64,000 nucleotides of DNA from NCBI GenBank assembly GCA_051747265.1, contig JBNJFY010000008.1, positions 111,972 through 175,971 on the forward strand, read 5' to 3'. This document shows, in pieces, positions 46,802-55,231 of the stretch. The notes beneath the pieces were generated by a model. The model made no database searches, had not been told where the DNA came from, and saw only the letters and a list, made by a program, of their open reading frames with translations. Source of the stretch: JBNJFY01 sp051747265 (GTDB lineage: Bacteria; Bacteroidota; Rhodothermia; Balneolales; Balneolaceae). The number at the start of each line of letters is the position of its first letter. Positions within the stretch are counted from its first letter, which is position 1. The translations under genes were made by a program, and so were the position numbers.

Positions 46802-47893
46802 ATGCTCATAGATATTATTGCTGGCGCCCGTCCAAATTTTATGAAAATTGCTCCCATAATTAAAGAAATAGAAAGGAAGCAGAAAGAAGGGGAGTCGATT
46901 GGATATCGACTTATTCATACCGGCCAGCACTATGATAGAAATATGAGTGGTAGTTTTTTTGAACAGTTAGGTATTCCTGATCCTGATCATAACCTTGAAG
47001 TAGGAAGCGGGACGCAAGCTACTCAAACGGCTGGGATCATGATGCGCTACGAAGAAATATTGTTGAATAAACCAAGCCAATTATGTTTGGTTGTAGGTGA
47101 TGTAACATCTACTATGGCTTGTGCTATTACGGCTAAGAAGCAGCATATTCCCGTTGCCCATGTAGAAGGCGGTATTCGATCAGGGGACCGAACAATGCCC
47201 GAAGAAATTAATCGATTAGTTACTGACTCTATCACAGATTATTTCTTTTCAACCAGTAGTGTTGCTAATGAAAATTTATTGAGGGAGGGTATTTCTGAAG
47301 AGCAGATTTTTTATGTAGGTAATACTATGATAGATACCTTGCTTAGTAACATGGATAAGTTGATTCAACCAAAGGTTTGGGAAGAAAAAGGGCTAAAAGA
47401 AAAAGAATACTTGGTAATGACCTTACACCGGCCATCCAACGTAGATGAGGAAGAACAACTCAAAAACTTGATTGATGAGATTGTCAAATCTTCTCAGTCT
47501 TTGCCAATCGTATTCCCAGTTCATCCCAGAACCCGTAGAAACCTTAAGAAAATCGGAATTAGATATGACTCACTCTATTATGTTGCACCACTTAGTTATC
47601 TTGAATTCAATTACTTGGTAAAGCATTCAAAAGCGGTTATCACGGATTCCGGTGGAATTACAGAAGAAACTACGGTTATGGGTATTCCCTGTATGACTCT
47701 GAGAAATAGTACAGAAAGACCAGAGACGTGTACAGTTGGAACAAATGAATTACTGGGTACAGATCCAAAAGCCATTAAACCTGCTATGGTAAAATTATTT
47801 TCAGGAAACTGGAAAAAAGGCAGTATACCAGCGAGATGGGATGGCAAAACTTCAGAAAGGATAGTGGAAACAATTTTAAAGCTGTTAGATTAA
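46802..47893 (+). CDS. wecB: UDP-N-acetylglucosamine 2-epimerase family protein (non-hydrolysing)
   Basis: The 363-residue protein has IIAGARPNFMKIAP, HTGQHYDRNMSG, VEGGIRSGDRTMPEEINR, VFPVHPRTRRNL and ITDSGGITEE. It interconverts UDP-GlcNAc and UDP-ManNAc; the product would feed the WecG/TagA-type ManNAc transferases at 3012 and 11646. Because WbpA- and WbpB-like genes are present, the sister function WbpI (2-epimerase of UDP-diacetamido-glucuronate) is the main alternative. Confidence 0.85.
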   Translation: MLIDIIAGARPNFMKIAPIIKEIERKQKEGESIGYRLIHTGQHYDRNMSGSFFEQLGIPDPDHNLEVGSGTQATQTAGIMMRYEEILLNKPSQLCLVVGDVTSTMACAITAKKQHIPVAHVEGGIRSGDRTMPEEINRLVTDSITDYFFSTSSVANENLLREGISEEQIFYVGNTMIDTLLSNMDKLIQPKVWEEKGLKEKEYLVMTLHRPSNVDEEEQLKNLIDEIVKSSQSLPIVFPVHPRTRRNLKKIGIRYDSLYYVAPLSYLEFNYLVKHSKAVITDSGGITEETTVMGIPCMTLRNSTERPETCTVGTNELLGTDPKAIKPAMVKLFSGNWKKGSIPARWDGKTSERIVETILKLLD

Positions 47894-48099
47894 TGAAGAG
47901 ACTTACCATTATGTCAATAACTACGTTTAGTAGAAGCAAAAATTAATCATCATCAAAATTTTTATTACATTCCCACACGGCTTAATAAGCCAATAAATAT
48001 TAGGATTCATATTACAGAGAGACTAGAACGGGAACATTGAAGGTGAAATCGGCTACCAATGGGTAGTCATATCCACAGGGAAATTGGAAATTTAATTAC

Positions 48100-49176
48100 A
48101 TGAAACATCAACAACCGGTATCACTTACCCATTCCGATCAACGAGAGCGTTATTCCTTATTAATCAGTTACAATCCGGAGTTAGCTGAATTTGTAAGTCA
48201 ATATTTAACTTTTGGAGAGCAGCCCATCGAGGTGGTCGCCACTTCAACCAAGTTGAATATTGAGGTCTTAAGCCCGCGCACCGAGAATATAATAAATTTG
48301 CGCAGGGTGAATGATGTACGCTATGTCAATAAGTTTTTCGAGTCGGTCAATGACAAATTGGATGAAGGCGGGCGGTATATCGGTTGTCTGGAGGATCTGT
48401 TTCAACGCAAAAAACGCATTCGGTCAAAGTTTCCCCTCTTTCTGGTATGGTTTGCACTGTTCATCGATTTTCTGTGGAAACGCTTGATCCCCAAACTCCC
48501 CTTGACCAAAAAAGTCTATTTTGCTTTAACCAAGGGACATAATCGGGTATTGACCTTATCCGAGGTGTTGGGGCGTTTGGTTTCCTGTGGGTTCGAGATA
48601 GAAGACTACGAGCAAATTGAAAATCAGTACTACTTTGTAGCTAAAAAGGTAACTGAGCCAACTTATGACATGCACCCCTCCTACGGGCCATTGGTGGGAT
48701 TAAATCGCGTAGGGGAGAATGGTAAAAAAATTAAAGTACGGAAATTTCGTACCATGCATCCCTATTCTGAATATTTGCAAGAGTTTATCTATCACCACAA
48801 TGATCTGCAGGAGGGCGGTAAGTTTAGCAACGATTTCCGTATCACCGGTTGGGGGCGTATCATGCGAAAGTATTGGCTGGATGAACTTCCCATGCTGTGG
48901 AATTGGCTGAAAGGAGATATGAAATTAGTCGGTGTGCGTCCCATCAGTAACCACTACTTCGAACTATACCCGGATGAGTTTCAACAGCGGCGCATACAAT
49001 ACAAACCAGGCTTGATTCCGCCTTTTTATAAGGATATGCCCAAAACGCTGGAGGAAATTGTTGAATCCGAACGTCGGTATCTCAATCAATATGATCAAGC
49101 GCCTATACGAACTGATATTCATTACCTGTTTTCCTCTCTATACAATATTTTGATACGCAAGGAACGCAGTAACTGA
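48100..49176 (+). CDS. Sugar transferase with a degenerate methyltransferase-like N-terminal domain
   Basis: The 358-residue protein has two parts. Residues 1 to about 190 resemble the C-terminal half of a class I SAM methyltransferase (NKFFESVNDKLDEGGRYIG, VLGRLVSCGFEIEDYEQI), with a hydrophobic segment FPLFLVWFALFIDFLW inserted and no visible SAM motif I. Residues 200 onward are a phosphoglycosyl transferase catalytic region: VRKFRTMHPYSEYLQ, GWGRIMRKYWLDELPMLWN (Asp-Glu) and MKLVGVRPIS. The usual KRxxD membrane re-entrant helix is missing before it. It probably initiates a lipid-linked glycan; whether the N-terminal part binds anything is unknown. Confidence 0.78.
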   Translation: MKHQQPVSLTHSDQRERYSLLISYNPELAEFVSQYLTFGEQPIEVVATSTKLNIEVLSPRTENIINLRRVNDVRYVNKFFESVNDKLDEGGRYIGCLEDLFQRKKRIRSKFPLFLVWFALFIDFLWKRLIPKLPLTKKVYFALTKGHNRVLTLSEVLGRLVSCGFEIEDYEQIENQYYFVAKKVTEPTYDMHPSYGPLVGLNRVGENGKKIKVRKFRTMHPYSEYLQEFIYHHNDLQEGGKFSNDFRITGWGRIMRKYWLDELPMLWNWLKGDMKLVGVRPISNHYFELYPDEFQQRRIQYKPGLIPPFYKDMPKTLEEIVESERRYLNQYDQAPIRTDIHYLFSSLYNILIRKERSN

Positions 49177-49217
49177 TGCTGTAAGATCACTGCTACTATT
49201 TTAACTTTACTGAACTC

Positions 49218-50267
49218 ATGGCCACATTATCATTCGCGGTCTGCGGACTGGGCCGCATCGGAAAGCGTCACGCAACTATACTTAAAGAATACGAACCCAC
49301 CAAATTAAACGCGGTCATCGATCCTGCACCCACGGCGAGGGATACCTTCTTGGATGCTGATTTGGATGAGACCGCATTTTACGAAGATTTAAAGACATTT
49401 ATCCAGTCAGACCAGGGCGAAACAGATGTGGTCACTATTGCCGCTCCCAATGGGTTGCACGCTCCATTAGCCATTCAAGCGCTGCGAGGCGGGTATCATG
49501 TAGTCATTGAAAAGCCGATGGCTCTGTCACGTCAGGAGTGTGAGCAGGTGATCAACACCGCGCTGCAGGTGGGTAAGCAAGTGTTTGTGGTTAAGCAAAA
49601 TCGTTATAGTCCGACCTCCCGCTGGCTGAAGAAAATTGTGGATGAGGGCATCATCGGGGAAATATACTCGGTGCAAATCAACTGTTACTGGAACCGCGAC
49701 GATCGCTATTACAAACCCGGTGACTGGCACGGTACCTTGGAGCTAGATGGGGGAACGCTATTCACCCAGTTCAGCCACTTTGTGGATATCATGTACTGGG
49801 TATTTGGGGATATCACCAACATATCCGCCCGTTTGAACAATTTTAATCACCAGGAGATGATCGAGTTTGAGGATTCCGGTATGGTTCATTTTGATTTCCT
49901 AAACGGGGGAACCGGTTGTATCAACTATTCCACCTCTTGTTGGGGGCAAAATATGGAAAGCAGTATCACGGTGGTGGGATCCAAAGGAAGTGCCAAAGTG
50001 GGTGGGCAGTATATGAATGAAGTGGAATACTGCCACATTGAAGATTATGAGATGCCAGAGTTAGAACCTACCAACCCCCCCAACGACTACGGGCCATATA
50101 AAGGCAGTGCGGCTAATCACCATTTCGTTTTCGAAAACGTCGTGGATACACTAAATGGTAAAGGGACGATTACAGCGAATGCTTTAGAAGGTATGAAAGT
50201 GGTGGAAATTATTGAGAATATTTATTCCTATCGACGGCTGGATACGATGAAAGTGACAGAAAAGTAG
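49218..50267 (+). CDS. Gfo/Idh/MocA oxidoreductase, WbpB-like (second copy)
   Basis: The 349-residue protein parallels 18843 throughout: VCGLGRIGKRHA, AAPNGLHAPLA, VIEKPMALSRQE (Lys about residue 99), KQNRYSPTSRWL and PPNDYGPYKGSAANHH. Expected activity is oxidation at C3 of UDP-GlcNAc-uronate. There is no second WbpA-like gene beside it, so it either shares the one at 17406 or survives from a fuller ancestral cassette. Confidence 0.85.
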   Translation: MATLSFAVCGLGRIGKRHATILKEYEPTKLNAVIDPAPTARDTFLDADLDETAFYEDLKTFIQSDQGETDVVTIAAPNGLHAPLAIQALRGGYHVVIEKPMALSRQECEQVINTALQVGKQVFVVKQNRYSPTSRWLKKIVDEGIIGEIYSVQINCYWNRDDRYYKPGDWHGTLELDGGTLFTQFSHFVDIMYWVFGDITNISARLNNFNHQEMIEFEDSGMVHFDFLNGGTGCINYSTSCWGQNMESSITVVGSKGSAKVGGQYMNEVEYCHIEDYEMPELEPTNPPNDYGPYKGSAANHHFVFENVVDTLNGKGTITANALEGMKVVEIIENIYSYRRLDTMKVTEK

Positions 50268-50278
50268 TATTCGGGAGT

Positions 50279-50767
50279 CTAAAACATCATCAATTTTTGG
50301 AAAAGGGCATATTGAATGGTTAAGCCTACTCTGTAATTTTCAGGTTCTTGATAGCCGAATCTTCCCTCAATATGCCAACCATAATTATAAGCTTTGGTCC
50401 ATTCTATCCATGGGGTAAAGCTAAATGAGTTCCTATAGAAAGTGCTTTGTATACCAATCGATAAATCTACCCAATGTCGCCAAAATTGGTTAGTAAACTG
50501 CTCATAAAAAAATCATTATCGTGAGTTTGGCGTTCGGTATAAAATTTAAAGTTCCCCCATTCATCTGCATATTTCAAAGCTAGGTACCAAGCATTTGAAC
50601 CGGTACCCATACCGGTTCCTAACTATTGTCCCTCGTGTGTGTATTGACCGATTGTATGTCCGCACAAGAAGGTGCCAGACATACAATGAGTAAATACCGA
50701 TGTTTCGTAGTATGTTTGTATACTGAAAAGCTCAGCATGAAATGTTATGTTAGTCACGTGCATTATT
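50279..50767 (-). pseudogene. Wzi-family gene remnant (C-terminal third, stop plus frameshift)
   Basis: Reading the minus strand gives, in order, NITFHAELFSIQTYYETSVF, GHTIGQYTHEGQ, an in-frame TAG, LGTGMGTGSNAWYLALKYA, TERQTHDNDFF, a one-base frame change in a T-rich run near 50507, then EQFTNQFWRHWVDLSIG, WIEWTKAYNYGW and GLTIQYALFQK before a stop at about 50281. This lines up with the last third of the intact Wzi protein at 14393 (GHTNEGQ, GPGSNSQYLGV, RLIWTRAYNYG, WQLQFSLRYLF). The N-terminal two thirds are gone; the break lies near 50767 just before the gene at 50791. Confidence 0.82.
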
Positions 50768-50790
50768 AAACCTATTACTTGAAATAGAGC

Positions 50791-51864
50791 GTGAAAGATC
50801 CCATTCGAATATTAATAACCGGTGGTTCCGGATCCCTGGGGCGAGCGGTGTTAGATAAGCTGAGTAAGCAAGTCCCCGTTCCTTTCGCGGACGCTATTCA
50901 TATTCTGGCGCGTAACGAATATGGATTATGGCAACTTCAGCAGCGTTACCCAGAGCTGGATTCCCTGATGACCCTCCATGTGGGGGATATCCGGGATAAG
51001 GACCGTGTCGATCAGGTTATGCGAGATCATGAGATTACCCACCTGCTTCATTTAGCGGCTCTCAAACAGGTGGGAATGGCTGAGCAGCATCCCGGGGAGG
51101 CCAGGCGAACTAATGTGAAGGGGAGCCTGCAACTGTTGCAATTAGCTCAGCATCACGCGATAGATCGCATGGTGGTGGTTTCCAGTGATAAAGCGGTTCA
51201 GCCGCGTTCTATGTACGGGCAGACCAAAGCCCAGGTGGAACAAGCGATTGCTCGGCAAAGTCCGCCTGATCGTGGTTCCACGGAGGTGATGATCTATCGT
51301 CCGGGGAATTTCTTCGGATCGCGCGGATCCGTGGTGGAGGTATTCGAAAATTATGGGAGGCAAAATCAACCCTTGCCGGTCCACAATCAGGAGATGACCC
51401 GTTTTGTATTACCCCTGGAGCAGGCGGCTGATGACGTTGTGAATTTGTTGCTCTCCTCAACGTTGGATGGAATGCCGGTACAGCCCGGATTTTGGGTTCC
51501 CCGATGTCGGAGTATTCGTATTCGGGATCTGGCCGAAGTGATGCAGCAGGGAGCAGGGTGGATAGAATCAGGGCGATCAGTAAACGAGAAGATTCATGAG
51601 TGTTTGTTGACTCCGGCAGAACATCAGCGGGCACAAGCATCATCCTGGGGATGGTATTTCACTTATCAGCAATTTTTGGAGTCCCAACAGGTAGCGGGAT
51701 CCAACCCTGAGGATGGCGTTGAAAAAGCATCGTCGACCTTGTGTTCGGATGCAGACGAGAATCGGATCTCAATGGAAGAGCTACGGCATTGGGTAACCGA
51801 ATGGCGTAAGCATACCAATATTGAGCGTACTCACTCAACTAAGTTGCGGGTTTCACGTGCGTAA
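50791..51864 (+). CDS. Nucleotide-sugar dehydratase/epimerase of the CapD/PseB/PglF type (short form)
   Basis: The 357-residue extended SDR has ITGGSGSLGRAVLDKL, VGDIRDKDRV, HLAALKQVGMAEQHP, TNVKGSLQLLQLA and VSSDKAVQPRSMYGQTKAQ. The HLAALKQV and SSDKA motifs are those of UDP-GlcNAc 4,6-dehydratases. In those enzymes the Tyr of Y-x3-K is usually replaced by Met; here SMYGQTK keeps Tyr, so a plain epimerase is an alternative. It lacks the membrane domain of full PglF/CapD. GTG start. It leads a three-gene set with a small sugar transferase and an aminotransferase. GC-rich coding. Confidence 0.78.
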   Translation: MKDPIRILITGGSGSLGRAVLDKLSKQVPVPFADAIHILARNEYGLWQLQQRYPELDSLMTLHVGDIRDKDRVDQVMRDHEITHLLHLAALKQVGMAEQHPGEARRTNVKGSLQLLQLAQHHAIDRMVVVSSDKAVQPRSMYGQTKAQVEQAIARQSPPDRGSTEVMIYRPGNFFGSRGSVVEVFENYGRQNQPLPVHNQEMTRFVLPLEQAADDVVNLLLSSTLDGMPVQPGFWVPRCRSIRIRDLAEVMQQGAGWIESGRSVNEKIHECLLTPAEHQRAQASSWGWYFTYQQFLESQQVAGSNPEDGVEKASSTLCSDADENRISMEELRHWVTEWRKHTNIERTHSTKLRVSRA

Positions 51865-52474
51865 TTGGATGATGGACATATCGCACTGGATGGGGAGGCT
51901 GGGGGCCTTGCTTATTCTGGTGGTGGGACTACCGCTTTGGGGAGTAACGCTGCTCTATTCCTGGCTCCGCTGGAGAGAATGGCCTATTTTCATTCAGGTT
52001 CGTACCGGTAAGGAAGGCGTTCCTTTGGTGATACGTAAAGTAAAAACGCTGAATGGGTCAGCGGAATCTGGTGATAACAGGGAAGAACTGACCTGGATGC
52101 GAAGTTCCGGGTTGGATGAGTGGCCGCAGTTGTTGGAGATTGTCCGGGGCAAAATGGCCTGGATTGGACCTCGCCCTTTACCCCTTCGGTATTTGTCCGT
52201 CATGACACCGCTGGAAAAGCAGCGATTGGCGGTGTTACCGGGCCTCATCGGATTGGTACAAGTGATGGGGCGTAACACCTTGCGTTGGGAGCAGAAATTT
52301 CGCTTGGATCGCTGGTATATACAACATCATTCCTGGCGGTTGGATCTGGAAATTGGGATTCGGGCTACCCGGCAACTCATGCGCAGGGTGTTTTATTTTC
52401 GGGATCAACATAACCCCCACAGTCCCGATCTGGAACAGCTCCGGTACGCACCGCTTCTCAAAACCAACGGCTAG
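51857..52474 (+). CDS. Small phosphoglycosyl transferase (PglC-like size, atypical motif)
   Basis: About 205 residues, the size of minimal PGTs such as PglC. One membrane helix (GALLILVVGLPLWGVTLLY) is followed by FIQVRTGKEGVPLVIRKVKT, SSGLDEWPQLLEIVRGKM (catalytic Asp-Glu) and WIGPRPLPLRYL. The normal KFRTM is replaced by RKVKT and the N-terminal KRxxD is absent. The frame is open from TTG 51821; GTG 51857 (8-nt overlap with the upstream stop) was taken, and ATG 51869 or 51872 remain possible. It is one of three sugar transferases in the window. Confidence 0.8.
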   Translation: MRNWMMDISHWMGRLGALLILVVGLPLWGVTLLYSWLRWREWPIFIQVRTGKEGVPLVIRKVKTLNGSAESGDNREELTWMRSSGLDEWPQLLEIVRGKMAWIGPRPLPLRYLSVMTPLEKQRLAVLPGLIGLVQVMGRNTLRWEQKFRLDRWYIQHHSWRLDLEIGIRATRQLMRRVFYFRDQHNPHSPDLEQLRYAPLLKTNG

Positions 52475-52485
52475 ATTTCAAGGGC

Positions 52486-53628
52486 ATGAGTCAATCGGCT
52501 ATTTATTTGAGTCCCCCACTGATCACCGATGCGTTGGAAGAGGAGCTGTCCGCCATGTTAGCAGATGGCTGGTTGGCACCGGATGGCCCTCCCGCCCGTG
52601 CCTTTGAGCAGGCCCTGGGAGCTTATCTGAATATCGACCCCGAACGTGTAGTGTGTACCCATTCGGGTACCGCTGCCCTGCATATGGCACTAAAGGCCAG
52701 CGGAGTTTCGGAGGGGGATTGGGTGGTCAGCCCTAGCTTAACCTTTGTGGCCAGTGTTAATCCCATTGGTTATTTGAACGCGCAGCCCTGGTTCGTAGAC
52801 AGTGAACCGACCACGCTAGGGATGGATCCGGAGAAGCTGAGCTACACCTTAGATCAGTTGAGAAAACAGGGTAAGCCCATCGGGGCGGTGATCGCCGTAC
52901 ACCTGTTTGGTCAGCAGTGCCCAATAGATAGAATCAGGGAGATCTGCCAATCGTATGACGTACCGCTGATCGAAGATGCCGCCGAAGCCTTGGGCGCGCA
53001 GCAAGAGGGCATTCCCGTGGGAACCCGGGGTGATTACGGCATTCTTTCCTTTAACGGCAATAAATTGATCTCCACCGCCGGGGGCGGGGCGGTCATTTGT
53101 CCCACCGCAGAAGATCGCGATCGTATTCATAAATGGATCACCCAGTCCAAAGAACCGGAGCTGTGGTATGAGCACCAGGAGGTCGGGTACAATTACGCCA
53201 TGAATGGACTCGCCGCGGCAGTAGGTTCGCCCCAAGTTTCAGAGATTGAGCAACGAGTTCAGAAGAAACGAACTATATATGAACGATATGAGCGGTTGAT
53301 CGATCAGGTTGGGCTGCCGGTCCAGATGTTGCCCCGGGATGCCCAGGGCACCGATTCATGCTGGTTGAGCGGCATCTTGTTGGATAACCGTTTGGAGGCC
53401 GGTTTACGAGATCGCGTAGTGACTGGTTTGGCAGAGAAAAACATAGAGGCCCGTCCCCTGTGGAAACCGATGCATCTGCAACCACTATATCAAAATGCCC
53501 CCATGACCGGCAGCGCCGTATCCGAAGATCTCTTCCAACGAGGACTATGCCTACCCAGCGGCCTGCAACTCAAAGAAAAAGACCAGCAGCGCGTCATTCG
53601 CACCATTGCCGAAATTATGGAGGAGTAA
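52486..53628 (+). CDS. DegT/DnrJ/EryC1/StrS family PLP aminotransferase (PglE/LegC-like)
   Basis: The 380-residue protein starts IYLSPPLI and has THSGTAALHMALK, SPSLTFVASVNPIGY, HLFGQQCPID, IEDAAEALGA and SFNGNKLISTAGGGAV with the PLP Lys at about residue 193. LSPP, SFNGNK and TAGGG are typical of UDP-4-amino-4,6-dideoxy-GlcNAc aminotransferases. With the dehydratase and small PGT upstream, the set resembles PglF-PglE-PglC of bacillosamine-type sugar synthesis, minus the PglD acetyltransferase. Confidence 0.87.
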   Translation: MSQSAIYLSPPLITDALEEELSAMLADGWLAPDGPPARAFEQALGAYLNIDPERVVCTHSGTAALHMALKASGVSEGDWVVSPSLTFVASVNPIGYLNAQPWFVDSEPTTLGMDPEKLSYTLDQLRKQGKPIGAVIAVHLFGQQCPIDRIREICQSYDVPLIEDAAEALGAQQEGIPVGTRGDYGILSFNGNKLISTAGGGAVICPTAEDRDRIHKWITQSKEPELWYEHQEVGYNYAMNGLAAAVGSPQVSEIEQRVQKKRTIYERYERLIDQVGLPVQMLPRDAQGTDSCWLSGILLDNRLEAGLRDRVVTGLAEKNIEARPLWKPMHLQPLYQNAPMTGSAVSEDLFQRGLCLPSGLQLKEKDQQRVIRTIAEIMEE

Positions 53629-53641
53629 AATAGTATTAGTG

Positions 53642-53853
53642 ATCCAATAAACACGTACGTCGGGCAGTTCAGCAACCAAAGATCACGTACGTCGGGCAGC
53701 TTGCCCGACATGTACCACCCAATAACGTACGTCGGGCAGTACATCAACCAAAGGCCACGTAGGTCGGGCAGCTTGCCCGACATGTACCACCCAATAAAGT
53801 AGGTCGAGCAGTACATCAACCAAAAATCATGTAGGTCGGGCAGCTTGCCCGAC
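53642..53853 (+). repeat. Tandem REP/BIME-like array, 72-bp period
   Basis: Three hairpins of the form GTAC/GTAG + GTCGGGCA-GCT-TGCCCGAC lie at 53687-53709, 53759-53781 and 53831-53853, exactly 72 bp apart. Each is preceded by a half-site (GTCGGGCAGT followed by CAACCAAA) lacking the second arm. The alternation of half and full palindromes is like bacterial interspersed mosaic elements. Confidence 0.78.
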
Positions 53854-54720
53854 CCGGAAAGATGTAATTATAGCAAGTTCAAGAATTGGAAAAACTAGCA
53901 ACCCATCCTCCCTCTGAGTCTCCCACCGAGCACACATACAGTCACCAGCCACGAGAGAGAAAGAGTCCGAGCTAGTGTATATTATCAAAATCGGCAGGTA
54001 AAATTGCGATGGGGCCCAACCCTCGAGTCAGCGACTCGAGGGACAGGTGAATTGAGAGATCTACTACCTGTTGAGTTAGCTACTGGAAAAACCGTCGATG
54101 TTTTATTGGAGTTTAAGATGAGTCCAAAATATAAGAAGTGTATCCAGCACCCAGCCCCGAAGGGGCGATATAGAACGAGCCGTGGGTTTCAACCCGCGGC
54201 GTTTGTGGCATTGATGAGTCAACAAACACGTACGTCGGGCAGTTCAGCAACCAAAGATCACGTAGGTCGGGCAGCTTGCCCGACATGTACCACCCAATAA
54301 AGTAGGTCGAGCAGTACATCAACCAAAAATCATGTAGGTCGGGCAGCTTGCCCGACCCGGAAAGATGTAATTATAGCAAGTTCAAGAATTGGAAAAACTA
54401 GCAACCCATCCTCCCTCTGAGTCTCCCACCGAGCACACATACAGTCACCAGCCACGAGAGAGAAAGAGTCCGAGCTAGTGTATATTATCAAAATCGGCAG
54501 GTAAAATTGCGATGGGGCCCAACCCTCGAGTCAGCGACTCGAGGGACAGGTGAATTGAGAGATCTACTACCTGTTGAGTTAGCTACTGGAAAAACCGTCG
54601 ATGTTTTATTGGAGTTTAAGATGAGTCCAAAATATAAGAAGTGTATCCAGCACCCAGCCCCGAAGGGGCGATATAGAACGAGCCGTGGGTTTCACCCGCG
54701 GTTTTGTGGCATTGATGAGC
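53757..54720 (+). repeat. 503-bp macro-repeat, two tandem copies
   Basis: Sequence from about 53757 repeats with an offset of 503 bp from about 54260, near-identically for over 430 bp. Each copy holds two REP-like hairpins or parts, a 10-bp perfect palindrome CCCTCGAGTC-AGC-GACTCGAGGG (54020-54042 and 54523-54545), GCCCCGAAGGGGC and a CGTGGGTTTCAACCCGCG hairpin. No gene is supported: open frames through both copies only reflect the repeat. Confidence 0.82.
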
Positions 54721-54730
54721 CAACAAAAAC

Positions 54731-55170
54731 GTACGTCAGGCAGCTTGCCCGACATGTACCTCTCGGGAGGAATTGGATACGCTGCCATAATATCAAAGAA
54801 AAACCTTGGTATAGCGCGAACAGTTTGAGGGGTAGATATTCGGACTATGATGAGCAGAGCTCATCAGCGCACATTACCGGACAGAGCCCGGTAATGAGGG
54901 ATGCTGTTTTCTGGTCGGGCGATTACTTCGCCCGACCAGAAAACCCCACCAACTCTTCACGTAGCAGATTTCGCACGAGCAGACGCTTGCGCGAGAATCG
55001 GGTAGTTAACGATCAATCGCCAATAAAGAAGTCCTTCCAAACGGAGTAGGGAAGTGATTTGGATGCCTGTACTACGAAGCTATGCGTATTAGTGGGTCAT
55101 TTTTAAGGCACGCTCTACAAAGCGTAGCGTAGTGAAGATTTAGGATAGGTCAAAAATTATCATATTAAGC
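54731..55170 (+). repeat. Hairpin cluster between the 503-bp repeats and hipBA
   Basis: No gene is seen. A degenerate REP-like hairpin (54731-54753) is followed by three hairpins in a row: TGATGAGC/GCTCATCA (54848-54866), ATTACCGG/CCGGTAAT (54873-54895), and a perfect 16-bp stem TTTTCTGGTCGGGCGA with loop TTACT (54907-54943). The rest is unique sequence. Confidence 0.65.
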
Positions 55171-55225
55171 GATAAAATATTATCTTTTAGTGATTTAAAA
55201 CATCATTATGTGATAAAATATTATC
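55171..55225 (+). promoter_or_regulatory. Paired operators of the hipBA promoter
   Basis: Two identical 14-bp sites GATAAAATATTATC (dyad GATAA-N4-TTATC) lie at 55171-55184 and 55212-55225, 41 bp apart or about four helical turns. A weaker dyad TTATC...GATAA spans 55157-55175. The second site ends 6 nt before the hipB start codon, so bound repressor would block transcription and ribosome access. Autoregulation by the HTH protein and toxin complex is the expected mechanism. Confidence 0.72.
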
Positions 55226-55231
55226 AGTACT

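Noticed and set aside
54907..54943. 16-bp hairpin as intrinsic terminator
   Set aside because: The T and A runs are part of the stem and CCCC follows on the + strand; no U-tract follows the hairpin.
54004..55049. Plus-strand frames 54004-54300 and 54507-55049 with identical starts, and 57101-58063 relatives
   Set aside because: They are readings of the 503-bp and 418-bp repeats, full of palindromes; identical peptides come from tandem DNA copies.
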